Positions 18,901 to 26,379 are shown, counted from the stretch's first letter. The stretch is 42,605 bases of DNA from an uncultured Eubacterium sp. (GCA_900543365.1 UQRG01000002.1:1-42605), one strand, 5' to 3'. Made by a program: numbers and translations. Notes: generated by a model from the letters alone, not told the origin.

Positions 18901-19278
18901 CCAGCTGAAACTATTGCTAATGGTGATATTTTATTTAACTTAGTTGTTACTCCTACTGCTGAAGGTACAGCAACATTTACAGTTACTGTAGATGAGGCCT
19001 ATGCTACAGAAGGTAAGACAATTGAAATAACAACTATAGATGGTACAGCTACTATTACTAAGGCAGATCCAGTAGGTCCTACAATTGTAAAGGGTGATGC
19101 TGATAAGAACGGATTAGTTGAAAAGAATGATGTTACTACTATATTAAATTATGTAGCAGGTATTATTTCTTCAACAGAAATTGACACAGAGGCTGCTGAT
19201 GTAAATGAAGATAGTAATGTAACAACTAGAGATGCTTACTTAATTCAGAAGTATCTTAATGTAGGTAGCTGGAATTAA
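15943..19278 (+). CDS. Secreted PL1-type pectate lyase with cohesin and dockerin
   Basis: The 1111-residue protein has a signal peptide to about residue 35 and the shared N-terminal GGWNETLYAEW module. The PL1 catalytic domain (about 145-535) has IERVWVHNN (321-329), GDGSCDFKRGQ (347-357), Lys371 and Arg399 as likely PelC Lys190 and Arg218 equivalents; the RxPxxR signature reads RQPLMA, so the second Arg is replaced by Ala404. After a linker come a beta-sandwich module (575-685), a TTEA linker, a second module (750-860), another TTEA linker, a cohesin (about 908-1040: GVNIAVDSVNAKVGTQVTIP and onward) and a dockerin (1047-1108: DADKNGLVEKND and DVNEDSNVTTRD). Having a cohesin and a dockerin on one enzyme is unusual and would let the chain bind another dockerin protein while docking elsewhere. 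Confidence 0.9.
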   Translation: MKKCLKKAISGILTASMLFSSVVFVPTSASVAVAATTGAFSTVGGWNETLYAEWADQNPDDTAVKVGYKLSSDVNYTYLSGNDYTYLVRPLNASLGRVDIPGLKAGTYDLEVTSSDGTVYTKTGIEVTANDRSGYAHWKYSEGVGAYNNDGTPKDNAIIVYVTNENKDTVEVPGYEGKTWSYTPSSSSPYTRDGVGVGNILNNNMKLVQEITITDNHPIIFRFIGKVNAPKNLTPYNTKDPILGGAKGDNGNLAITKYARNITIEGIGSDATIDGWGFTFSQSGTCPTEAGKSFEVRNLTFKNYPEDALGFQGDDEIASPIERVWVHNNVFYPGYCANPAESDKKEGDGSCDFKRGQFYTMSYNHYIGCHKTNLLGAGASDNQYYMTLHHNWYEKVGSRQPLMAGGNVHIYNTYFQGATDTTVDARGSNAVFLENNYYDSCKNYYKSRNNTCIAKSYNETFNSGSIGSISGKRTVATSREQSAIADNGLNFPDGTSMKDFDTNTSQFYYDVANKKSDVQILNATADVPNYVKAHAGVLSVGTDTEDNTEVTTSNSEGSTETTTSSTPVTPSTGDSVKTFENGVDSTYYTIVGSTSNSKGSVSYNGATYSNCLKMESKTNIQFTPKNNGVLTLVFGGTTVAAGKSVKINGTAYKVNDNGIVTVEVAAGTTYTVTKGDSINLFYMAVAEEGGEATTEATTETTTKTVETTTKATTEATTEATTKATTETTTKEPTSETTTEATVPDPTPSTGLVAGSYTLVKGMQAVEGLDTSNARSLDSEGAKVRSDSFITVTPAVNGTVALTWTNKAPAVKAVVNGAETDVVLNSTASVSTFEVTAGVTYKVYGSQAGSNTTITNLVLAKSATPSESSSSSTSTTEATTEATTKATTEATTEATTEATTEATTETQTPVSGVNIAVDSVNAKVGTQVTIPVRVTDLTSLASLDVNVAFDAGKVTVNSVSNGNVVTDSNAALSYNVANGTVGVAIANPAETIANGDILFNLVVTPTAEGTATFTVTVDEAYATEGKTIEITTIDGTATITKADPVGPTIVKGDADKNGLVEKNDVTTILNYVAGIISSTEIDTEAADVNEDSNVTTRDAYLIQKYLNVGSWN
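18559..18656 (+). repeat. 12-bp codon repeat encoding the TTEA linker
   Basis: Repeated ACAACAGAAGCT-type 12-mers encode TTEATTEATTKATTEA. A related block is at 18010-18170. The repeats are in frame and could vary in copy number. Confidence 0.85.
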
Positions 19279-19312
19279 TTCCAAATTTGATTTATCAATA
19301 ATAATATTCAAG

Positions 19313-19361
19313 CCTTGATGAGGAGGGATTAACTCTCCTTGTCAAGGAACCTATACAGGTT
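19313..19361 (+). other. Two hairpins between lyases 2 and 3
   Basis: CCTTGA (19313-19318) pairs with TCAAGG (19342-19347), enclosing AGGAG (19321-19325) paired with CTCCT (19335-19339). Immediately after, AACCT (19348-19352) pairs with AGGTT (19357-19361). No T tract follows, so a role in mRNA processing or stability is more likely than termination. Confidence 0.55.
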
Positions 19362-19385
19362 AATATTAAAGGAGGATATATAAAT

Positions 19386-22300
19386 ATGAAAAAGTGCTTA
19401 AAGAAAACACTTAGTGGCATTTTAGCTGCTACAATGCTTTTTTCATCAGTAACAGTTTCAAATGTTTTCGCAGCACCATCTTTTTCTCAAGTTGGTGGTT
19501 GGTTTGAAAGTATTTATGCTGAAATTCCAAGCATTAAAGATGCAGATGTAACTGGTGTATCTTACAGTGGTGCAACAAGTGGTACACTTTCAGGCGATGA
19601 CCTTACATACCTTGTAAGAGATATGTCTGGTGGTGTCCGTATTGATGTTCCTGGCTTAAAGGCAGGTACTTATACTTTAACAGTAACTACTTCAAGTGGT
19701 ACAGTAACAAAGGATAATATTATTGTTCAAGAGTATGACCGTTCAGGTTATGCACATTACAACTATACAGAGGGTGTAGGTGCATACAATGATGATGGTA
19801 CTGTTAAAGCTAACGCAAAAATTTTATATGTAACTAATGAAAATAAGGACACTGTTTCAGTTACATCTAAAGATGGCACAACTGTTACAGGTATTGGTAA
19901 TATCCTTAACTCAGCTGGTAAGGATGCTGGTACAGGTACTACATCTAAAGGTGGTAAGCCTAATACTAATGCAGGTATCATTGGTAAGCTTGCTGATGAT
20001 GGTACTCCACTTGTAGTTAGAATTGTAGGCGATGTTAAAGCACCTGCAGGTGTTACAGCTTATGACTCTGTTGATTATGGTGGAACTGTTGGTGACAACG
20101 GTTATATGGCAAGAATGCAGGGTGGTAAAGATGTTACTATCGAAGGTATTGGTGCTGACTCAAGTATTAATGGCTGGGGTATTCACTTTATTTGTGATAC
20201 AGTAGGCTATTCTAAGGGCAACGGTAAGAGCTTTGAAGTAAGAAACATTAAGTTCCAAAATGTTCCTGAAGACTGTGTTGGTATGGAAGGTCAGCAGGAG
20301 GGTTCAACAATTACTGCTGGTGTTGAGAGATGTTGGGTTCATAACTGTTCTTTCTATGCACCAAGTATTTCTAATCCTGCTGAGTCTGACAAGTCAGGTG
20401 GTGACGGTGCTTGTGACTTTAAGAGAGGTCAGTATTTTACTAATTCTTATTGTTACTACAAAGGTTACCATAAGACAAATCTTGTTGGTTCTTCAGACTC
20501 AAGTTTACAGTTTAACTTAACTTATCATCATAATTATTGGCAGAATTGTGAGGCAAGAGGACCATTAGGTCGTCAGGCTAACATTCATATGTACAATAAC
20601 TACTATGAAGGTCAGACAGACTATGCAATGAATACAAGAGCTAATTGTTATATTTTCTCTGAGTATAATTTGTTCTATATGTGTAAGAATCCACAGAGAG
20701 TAGATGCAGGTGCAATTAAGAGCTACAATGATTCTTTAAGTGGTTGTATTGAAGCAATGGAAGCTAAAGTTGTAACAGATAAGTCTACAAAGGTTTCAAG
20801 TGGTTGTAAATATGAAAACTTTGATACAGATTCTTCTTTATCATACATTCCATCAAACAATTACAAACTTGACACAAGTATTGTAAGTGCTAAGAAGAAT
20901 ATTATGGCTTATGCAGGCACTATGAAAGAAAATCCTGTAACAGCTGAAAGTGTTAATACTTCTATTGTATTATCTGACAGACAGCCAACAGCATCTGTTC
21001 AGTTACCTTATGATAAAGATTTAAATTCAAGTTATGTAACTAATAAATCTGGTGCCATTGATAATATTGTATTTAATGTAGGTAAGACTGCTGTTGATAG
21101 TATTTCAACTGCTACAGATACTAATGGTCAGAACATTGTATTTTATGTTAATGAGCCTGTTAATATTTCAATAACAGATGGTGGTGCTACATATCCTGTA
21201 ATATTATTAAATGATAGCGGTGAAGCAATAATCACTGGTACAGGTACAGCTAACAATGTGCCGGCAGGTACTTACTTTATTCAGTCTAGTGGTTTCCAAC
21301 CTGGTAAGTCAGGCTCTCCAGCTAAATTTAAGGAAGCTAAGATAACTCACTTGTCAATAGTTTCAGCAGGTTCTGAACTTCCTACAATTGCTGAACCAAC
21401 TACAAGTGAGCCAACAACTTCTGACTCAAGTAATCCAACAGAGGGAACAACAAGTAACCAAGAACCAGATACAGAAGAAACAACTTCAAAGCCATATGAT
21501 GGTGAAGGTCTTGTTTGGAATTACACTTCTGGTGAAAATACTTTAGGTGTAAACTTTAATGGTAATGATTACACAGGTAGTTCAGTAACTTATAATGGTT
21601 CTACATTTACTAAGGCTGCCAAGATGGAATCTAGCACAAGTATTGGCTTTACAGCTCCTGGTTCAGGTAAGCTTACTATAGTTTCTAAGTCATCTAAAAA
21701 TCCTGCAACAATCAAAGTAAATGGTGAAACTGTAACTATTAGTCAAGATGGTGCAACTACTATTGATGTTCCAGCTGGTGCAGTAAATATTACTAAGGGT
21801 ACAACAAGTACATACTTATACTTACTTGAATTCAAGGGTGACTCAGTTGAAACCACAACAAATGTTACTACTGTAACAGAAGCAACAACAGAGGCAACAA
21901 CTAAGGCTGAAGCAACAACAGAAGCAACAACAGAAGCAACAACTGTTCCAGAAGGTGTTGTTGTTAGTGTAGGTTCAACTACAGCTAAGACAGGCGATAA
22001 GATTACTGTTCCTGTTAAGCTTACTGGTTTAAACACTCTTGAAAATTATGCTGTTACAGTAAACTATGACAGCAATGTATTAACTCTTAGCGATGTTGTA
22101 TCATTTGTTGATAGTAACAATTTTGTTGTTAATAAGAATAATGCTGGTGTTATTAAGGTAGCTTATGCTAATGATAATGCAGGTAGTGATGATTCATTTA
22201 ATGGTGATGTATTATTTAGTATGACATTTACAGTTAAGTCAGAAAATGACACAACTTCATCTATTAATGCAACTGTAAATCAGTTAAATGATGGCGTAAC

Positions 22301-24293
22301 TGCAACTGTAGTTAATGGTACAGTTACTGTTGATAATGCTGTAACACCAGTATCTATTCCTGGTGATGTTAATAAGGACGGCGTTGTTAATTCTGTAGAT
22401 GCAGCTATTGTATTAAAGATTGCATCAGGTATTATTACTGACACTACACCTTATGATATGGTTGCTGCTGATTGTGATGGTAAATTTGGCATTGATGGTC
22501 GTGATGTAATTTGGATTCTTAACCATCAAACAACAGATGATAATACTAGTACAACAGAAGCAACAACAGAGGAAACAACTTCAAAGACAGAAGACACAAC
22601 TAAGGCTGAGGCAACAACAGAATCTACAACAACTTCTCCAGTTGTAACAGATGGTCTTCCAGCTGGTTCTTATGACTTAACAGCAAGTGTTACAGATAAA
22701 ATTGACACAACTAATGCTCGTGATGTAAGTACAGCCGGTATTAAGTTAAGAAGTGAAAACTATATTGAGTTTGTTGCAGGTGTAAGTGGTAAACTTACTC
22801 TTACAGTAAGTGGTAAGGCAGCAAAGTTAGTTTCTGTAGCTAATGGTGCAGAAACTGAAGTGGCTCTTAACTCTAATAGTGCAAATGTAACTGCTGGTAC
22901 AACATATAGAGTTTATGGTACAGAGTCAGGCAGCAACACTACTATTACTAACTTAGTTTTAGCTAGTGATGGTACAGTTGTAGAGCCTACAACTCAGGCA
23001 ACAACTAATTCAGAAGTAACTACTTCTAAGACAGAAACAACAACTAAGACATCTGGTGGCGATGCTACAACAGAAACAACAACAACTGATTTATCAGGTG
23101 CTATAAATATTTCAGCCGGTGATTCAGCTTCTCTTGCAACAGCACTTAAGAATGCAACAGCTGGTACAACTATTAACCTTGCACCAGGTACTTATAAAAT
23201 GAGTGCAGCAACATCAATGAGTAAGTCTGGTACAGCATCTAAGCCTATTACAGTTACTTGTGCAAATGGTATGGCTACACTTGACTATGATGGCACAAGT
23301 GGCAGAGCAATAACTGCTAAGGCTGATTATATTAATTTCTCTAACTTAACTGTTAAGAATGGTGGTGACAACGGTATGTATATTACTGGTGGTCACATTA
23401 ATGTTGAAAACTGTATCTTCCAGGCAAATGGTGATACTGGTCTTCAGATTTCAGGTGGCGGTAACAATGTATTAGTTAAGAACTGTACATCATTTGATAA
23501 CCTTCAAACAGAAAATGCTGATGGTTTTGCAGCTAAATTAGGTGCTGGTGAAAATGTTGTATTTGATGGCTGTATTGCATACTGCAACTCTGATGATGGT
23601 TGGGATTTATTTAGTAAGTCAGGTGACCAGCAGAATAAGTACCCTATTACTTTAAGAAACTGTATTGCATTTAAGAATGGCCAGTTAACTGATGGTACTG
23701 TAGAAAAATCAGGTGATAGAAACGGCTTTAAGTTAGGTGGCGGTGGCTACGGTGCTGCTCATATTGTTGAAAACTGTATCGCATTTGATAACGGTGCTTG
23801 TGGTTTTACAGATAACAACAACCCAAGTCTTGCAGTTCTTAAGAATTGTACAGGCTATAGCAATGCAACAGCTGATGTTAAAAAGCATAACTTCTCTATA
23901 TATAGAGCAACAGAAGGTATTGAAGTAACTAACTGTCTTTCTTATGTATTAAATGCAGACCCTAATGGTGATGGCAAGGATAGATTTGACGGTTCTTCAA
24001 GTGGTACTACTTATAATGCTAATGCTACTGTAGCCAATTCTGTATTTGGTTGTGCTAACAAATATTATAAGATTGCAGGTGCAACTAAGATTACAGCTAC
24101 TACTCAGCTTGCTACAAATGGTACAGAAGTTACTGTTTCTGATTCAGATTTCCAGACATTAGAATTACCTTATACAGATATTCTTAAGGTACACGAGCAG
24201 ATGAGAAATGCTGATGGTTCAATTAAGTTAAACGGTTTCTTACAGCCTAAGGCTGGTACTGATATTGAGGGAATGGGTGCTCAGTTTAACTAA
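19386..24293 (+). CDS. Bifunctional PL1/PL9 pectate lyase with internal cohesin and dockerin
   Basis: The 1635-residue secreted protein has a signal peptide to about residue 30 and the shared GGWFESIYAE module. Its PL1 domain (about 125-515) has CWVHNCSF (316-323), GACDFKRGQY (341-350), Lys363 and RGPLGR (391-396). Later modules are a beta-sandwich (about 525-660), a second sandwich (708-818), a cohesin (855-985), a dockerin (993-1048: DVNKDGVVNSVD and DCDGKFGIDGRD) and a third sandwich (1089-1194). The C-terminal right-handed beta-helix (1238-1635) is of PL9 type, with ENADGFAAKLGAG (1376-1388), NSDDGWDLF (1401-1409) and DRNGFKLGG (1444-1452); Lys1449 is the expected catalytic base. Two lyase folds on one chain could combine different cleavage modes on pectin. 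It is probably cotranscribed with the two lyases upstream. Confidence 0.92.
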   Translation: MKKCLKKTLSGILAATMLFSSVTVSNVFAAPSFSQVGGWFESIYAEIPSIKDADVTGVSYSGATSGTLSGDDLTYLVRDMSGGVRIDVPGLKAGTYTLTVTTSSGTVTKDNIIVQEYDRSGYAHYNYTEGVGAYNDDGTVKANAKILYVTNENKDTVSVTSKDGTTVTGIGNILNSAGKDAGTGTTSKGGKPNTNAGIIGKLADDGTPLVVRIVGDVKAPAGVTAYDSVDYGGTVGDNGYMARMQGGKDVTIEGIGADSSINGWGIHFICDTVGYSKGNGKSFEVRNIKFQNVPEDCVGMEGQQEGSTITAGVERCWVHNCSFYAPSISNPAESDKSGGDGACDFKRGQYFTNSYCYYKGYHKTNLVGSSDSSLQFNLTYHHNYWQNCEARGPLGRQANIHMYNNYYEGQTDYAMNTRANCYIFSEYNLFYMCKNPQRVDAGAIKSYNDSLSGCIEAMEAKVVTDKSTKVSSGCKYENFDTDSSLSYIPSNNYKLDTSIVSAKKNIMAYAGTMKENPVTAESVNTSIVLSDRQPTASVQLPYDKDLNSSYVTNKSGAIDNIVFNVGKTAVDSISTATDTNGQNIVFYVNEPVNISITDGGATYPVILLNDSGEAIITGTGTANNVPAGTYFIQSSGFQPGKSGSPAKFKEAKITHLSIVSAGSELPTIAEPTTSEPTTSDSSNPTEGTTSNQEPDTEETTSKPYDGEGLVWNYTSGENTLGVNFNGNDYTGSSVTYNGSTFTKAAKMESSTSIGFTAPGSGKLTIVSKSSKNPATIKVNGETVTISQDGATTIDVPAGAVNITKGTTSTYLYLLEFKGDSVETTTNVTTVTEATTEATTKAEATTEATTEATTVPEGVVVSVGSTTAKTGDKITVPVKLTGLNTLENYAVTVNYDSNVLTLSDVVSFVDSNNFVVNKNNAGVIKVAYANDNAGSDDSFNGDVLFSMTFTVKSENDTTSSINATVNQLNDGVTATVVNGTVTVDNAVTPVSIPGDVNKDGVVNSVDAAIVLKIASGIITDTTPYDMVAADCDGKFGIDGRDVIWILNHQTTDDNTSTTEATTEETTSKTEDTTKAEATTESTTTSPVVTDGLPAGSYDLTASVTDKIDTTNARDVSTAGIKLRSENYIEFVAGVSGKLTLTVSGKAAKLVSVANGAETEVALNSNSANVTAGTTYRVYGTESGSNTTITNLVLASDGTVVEPTTQATTNSEVTTSKTETTTKTSGGDATTETTTTDLSGAINISAGDSASLATALKNATAGTTINLAPGTYKMSAATSMSKSGTASKPITVTCANGMATLDYDGTSGRAITAKADYINFSNLTVKNGGDNGMYITGGHINVENCIFQANGDTGLQISGGGNNVLVKNCTSFDNLQTENADGFAAKLGAGENVVFDGCIAYCNSDDGWDLFSKSGDQQNKYPITLRNCIAFKNGQLTDGTVEKSGDRNGFKLGGGGYGAAHIVENCIAFDNGACGFTDNNNPSLAVLKNCTGYSNATADVKKHNFSIYRATEGIEVTNCLSYVLNADPNGDGKDRFDGSSSGTTYNANATVANSVFGCANKYYKIAGATKITATTQLATNGTEVTVSDSDFQTLELPYTDILKVHEQMRNADGSIKLNGFLQPKAGTDIEGMGAQFN

Positions 24294-24307
24294 ATTTCTG
24301 ATATATA

Positions 24308-24368
24308 TAAGGTAAAGGTTTTTATAACCTTAGGGGTGATTAATTTTACCCCTAAACACCTTATTTTT
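24308..24368 (+). terminator. Terminator with a possible three-way junction
   Basis: An outer stem TAAGGT (24308-24313) with ACCTTA (24358-24363) encloses two further hairpins: AAGGTT/AACCTT (24315-24320 with 24326-24331) and TAGGGGT/ACCCCTA (24331-24337 with 24348-24354; one base shared). TTTTT follows at 24364-24368. It closes the three-lyase transcription unit. Confidence 0.65.
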
Positions 24369-24435
24369 GTATATAATTGCTAAAATTGCAATTAGGATTT
24401 TGTGAACCTTGTTTTAAGAAATTTTTAAAATTTTA

Positions 24436-24464
24436 TTGCAATGAATTATTAATTGATGTATAAT
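24436..24464 (+). promoter_or_regulatory. SigA-type promoter of the cohesin genes
   Basis: TTGCAA (24436-24441), a 17-bp spacer and TATAAT (24459-24464) lie about 55 bp before the cohesin-dockerin gene. The small proteins can thus be expressed separately from the lyases. Confidence 0.75.
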
Positions 24465-24518
24465 TGTTTTAAATTTGGTGATTATTATTCATCATTAGAA
24501 TAAAAAAGGAGGATATGT

Positions 24519-25274
24519 ATGAAACTTAAAAGTGTATTTGGTGCACTTGTTGCTTTCGGTGCTATGGCTCTTATGGCTGTTGGTGTTCAGGCAGCTACAT
24601 ATTCAGCTGGTGTTGTTAAAGCTACAGATGGCGTTGCTGCAGTACCTATAACAGTAGCTCCAGACAGCAATGACTCATCTAGTAGTATTGAGGGTTATAT
24701 CATAAAAATTACTTATGACAAAACAAAAGTAACCCCTAAAATTATGGGCAAAGATGTTACTGGTGCAGACCGTTATGCAGATATTGACCCTAGTTTTAGA
24801 AGAGAAGGGGCTAATGCTGTTTTTGTAAGTGATATTGTTTCAACTGAAGGCAATAATGAAACCTTAGCTGTTGCTTGGGCTTGTTCAGACCCTATTGATG
24901 TTACTCAGGAAGTAACTATGGCAGCAGTTGATTTTGATATTGCTCCTGATGCAACAGGAAGTGTTCCTATTGATGTTCAATTCTCAGCATTTGTTGATGA
25001 TAATGAAGACGGAACTTTTTCAATTGTTAAGGGTGCTGGTGATGATGGTGCAATTAATATTGATGCTGAAAAATTCCTTAGAGGCGATGCAAATGGTGAT
25101 AGCGTTGTAGATATAAAGGACGCAACATTAATTGGTCAAAGCACAGTTTCTTTGGGTGTTATTGAAGAAGTAAACGAATTAAAAGCTGATGCTAATGCTG
25201 ATAGTATTATTGATATAAAGGACGCAACATTAATTGGTCAGTATACAGTTGGTCTTGGTGTTATACCAGATTAA
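24519..25274 (+). CDS. Secreted cohesin-dockerin adaptor-like protein
   Basis: The 251-residue product has a signal peptide (residues 1-25, cut near VQA), a single cohesin-like beta-sandwich (about 27-182) and a dockerin (187-249). The dockerin's two calcium loops are DANGDSVVDIKD and DANADSIIDIKD. There is no catalytic, SLH or sortase region. The layout matches small cohesin-dockerin adaptors such as ScaC of Ruminococcus flavefaciens, which change the binding specificity of a scaffold; that role is inferred here. The assignment of the middle domain as cohesin rests on IEGYIIKITYDKTKV and the placement before a dockerin and is less certain than in the lyases. GGAGG lies upstream of the ATG at normal spacing. 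A cohesin-like gene follows after 27 bp. Confidence 0.8.
   Translation: MKLKSVFGALVAFGAMALMAVGVQAATYSAGVVKATDGVAAVPITVAPDSNDSSSSIEGYIIKITYDKTKVTPKIMGKDVTGADRYADIDPSFRREGANAVFVSDIVSTEGNNETLAVAWACSDPIDVTQEVTMAAVDFDIAPDATGSVPIDVQFSAFVDDNEDGTFSIVKGAGDDGAINIDAEKFLRGDANGDSVVDIKDATLIGQSTVSLGVIEEVNELKADANADSIIDIKDATLIGQYTVGLGVIPD
25110..25240 (+). repeat. 29-bp exact repeat inside the dockerin
   Basis: The same 29 bases occur at 25110-25138 and 25212-25240, encoding the DIKDATLIGQ half of each dockerin loop. Identity at the DNA level, not only at the protein level, points to recent duplication or gene conversion between the two halves. Confidence 0.9.
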
Positions 25275-25301
25275 TAAAGTGTAAATTGGAGGAGATATAA
25301 A

Positions 25302-26126
25302 ATGAAGCTTAAAAGTGTTTTATCTTTAGCTATTGCTTGTGGTATGACTTTGGCTATGTCTGTTATAGCTCATGCTGCTAGTGAAGTAAAGATTTCTGGT
25401 GCTACAGTTGATGAATATGGTGCAACATTACCTGTTGTCCTTAATACAACCGATATAGGCAAGTCTGATAATGTATCTACATGGGATATTACAGTAAAAT
25501 ATGATTCAAGTATTTGGAGTTATGATGGCTATAATGATCCTAATACATATTCAAAAAGAGGTCAGACTTATCCATTAGGTACAGTTTATACAAATGATGC
25601 TAATAATCAGAATGGTGAAATTCATATGACTTATAGTTGTATTGGTGCTAATGGTTATCCAGTAATTACAGATGGTAAATTGACTTTAATTGAAGTTTAT
25701 TTAACACCTAAGGATGGAAATACTGTTTCTGAAATTAAGGATTCTAGTTTTAGTGTTGGTGTAAACTTTATTGAAGATGAGGATGTTACTGATGGTGTAG
25801 AATCTTATCCAGGTTCAGAAATGAATTCATATTTTACATTTGATGTAACTGGTAATCTTGATGGTAATGAAATTGTAGGTTTAGCTGCATCTACTGATGG
25901 TGGTGCAACTAAGCAGGAATTAACTAAGTATGTGTCTACTACATTAACTAGTGATAGTACAGATTATGCTTCAGCTACTACTAAATTCCTTGTATCTGTT
26001 GTTAATACAAAAGGTGCTGATGCTGTAACTGATATTACAATCTATGGCAAGTTAGAAGATGGTAATTATATTCCATTATCTAGCTTTGACCAGAAAGATT
26101 TCTTAGTACAGACTTTTGCACAGTAA
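25302..26126 (+). CDS. Secreted cohesin-like protein without dockerin
   Basis: The 274-residue product starts with a signal peptide almost identical in style to its neighbour (MKLKSVLSLAIACGMTL, cut near AHA at about residue 25). Residues 28-185 look like a cohesin-type sandwich (ATLPVVLNTTDIGKSDNVST, then WDITVKYDSSIWSYDG). Residues about 190-274 are an extra domain ending in FDQKDFLVQTFAQ. No dockerin, SLH, LPXTG or transmembrane segment is present, so how it would be held in a complex is unknown. The cohesin call is tentative; a general carbohydrate-binding sandwich is the alternative. Its stop codon overlaps the ribosome site of the next small gene. Confidence 0.6.
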   Translation: MKLKSVLSLAIACGMTLAMSVIAHAASEVKISGATVDEYGATLPVVLNTTDIGKSDNVSTWDITVKYDSSIWSYDGYNDPNTYSKRGQTYPLGTVYTNDANNQNGEIHMTYSCIGANGYPVITDGKLTLIEVYLTPKDGNTVSEIKDSSFSVGVNFIEDEDVTDGVESYPGSEMNSYFTFDVTGNLDGNEIVGLAASTDGGATKQELTKYVSTTLTSDSTDYASATTKFLVSVVNTKGADAVTDITIYGKLEDGNYIPLSSFDQKDFLVQTFAQ

Positions 26127-26141
26127 GGAGGGGTGATAAAA

Positions 26142-26273
26142 ATGAAGAAGTATGAAAAGCCAGTAATTGAAGTTTCTACATTCTCTAATAAAGATGTTAT
26201 CACCGTTTCTGGTGGTCTTAATCTTTATAAGACTGGAACATTTTCACAGGGTGAAAATAAAATTAATTTCTAA
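26142..26273 (+). CDS. 43-aa peptide downstream of the cohesin-like gene
   Basis: A strong AAGGAGG site (26125-26131) overlaps the stop of the previous gene and lies 10 nt before this ATG, so translation is likely coupled. The peptide begins MKKYEKPVIEVSTFSNKDVI and continues with VSGG and a polar tail ending in KINF. It has no signal peptide. The K-Y-E-K-P start followed by a DVIT-V/A-S segment is of a kind I associate with short uncharacterised peptides in Clostridia; I cannot name a family or function. The Gly-Gly at residues 24-25 could suggest a leader cleavage site, but no maturation or export genes are nearby. A terminator follows. Confidence 0.65.
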   Translation: MKKYEKPVIEVSTFSNKDVITVSGGLNLYKTGTFSQGENKINF

Positions 26274-26298
26274 TTATGTTTTTGATATTAATGTGTAT

Positions 26299-26329
26299 AA
26301 AAAGGAGTGGTTTATGCCACTTCTTTTTT
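26299..26329 (+). terminator. Intrinsic terminator after the 43-aa gene
   Basis: A 12-bp stem (26299-26310 with 26317-26328, one G-T pair), TTTATG loop and T tract end the cohesin gene unit. Confidence 0.9.
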
Positions 26330-26341
26330 GTGCTTTTTAAC

Positions 26342-26374
26342 AAAAAACTGGTGTAGTATTGATACCACACCAGT
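26342..26374 (-). terminator. Intrinsic terminator of the minus-strand stalk-domain gene
   Basis: ACTGGTGT pairs with ACACCAGT (26347-26354 with 26367-26374) plus three inner pairs. On the minus strand it is followed by a T run (26342-26346). Confidence 0.85.
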
Positions 26375-26379
26375 AAATA

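Noticed and set aside
13366..26126. Recent horizontal transfer of the pectinolytic cluster
   Set aside because: No integrase, IS, tRNA junction or clear change in base composition or codon use is visible; broken spoIIP next to it is not sufficient evidence.
26142..26273. Double-glycine bacteriocin precursor
   Set aside because: A GG pair exists, but no LSxxEL-type leader, no peptidase-containing ABC exporter and no modification enzyme are nearby.
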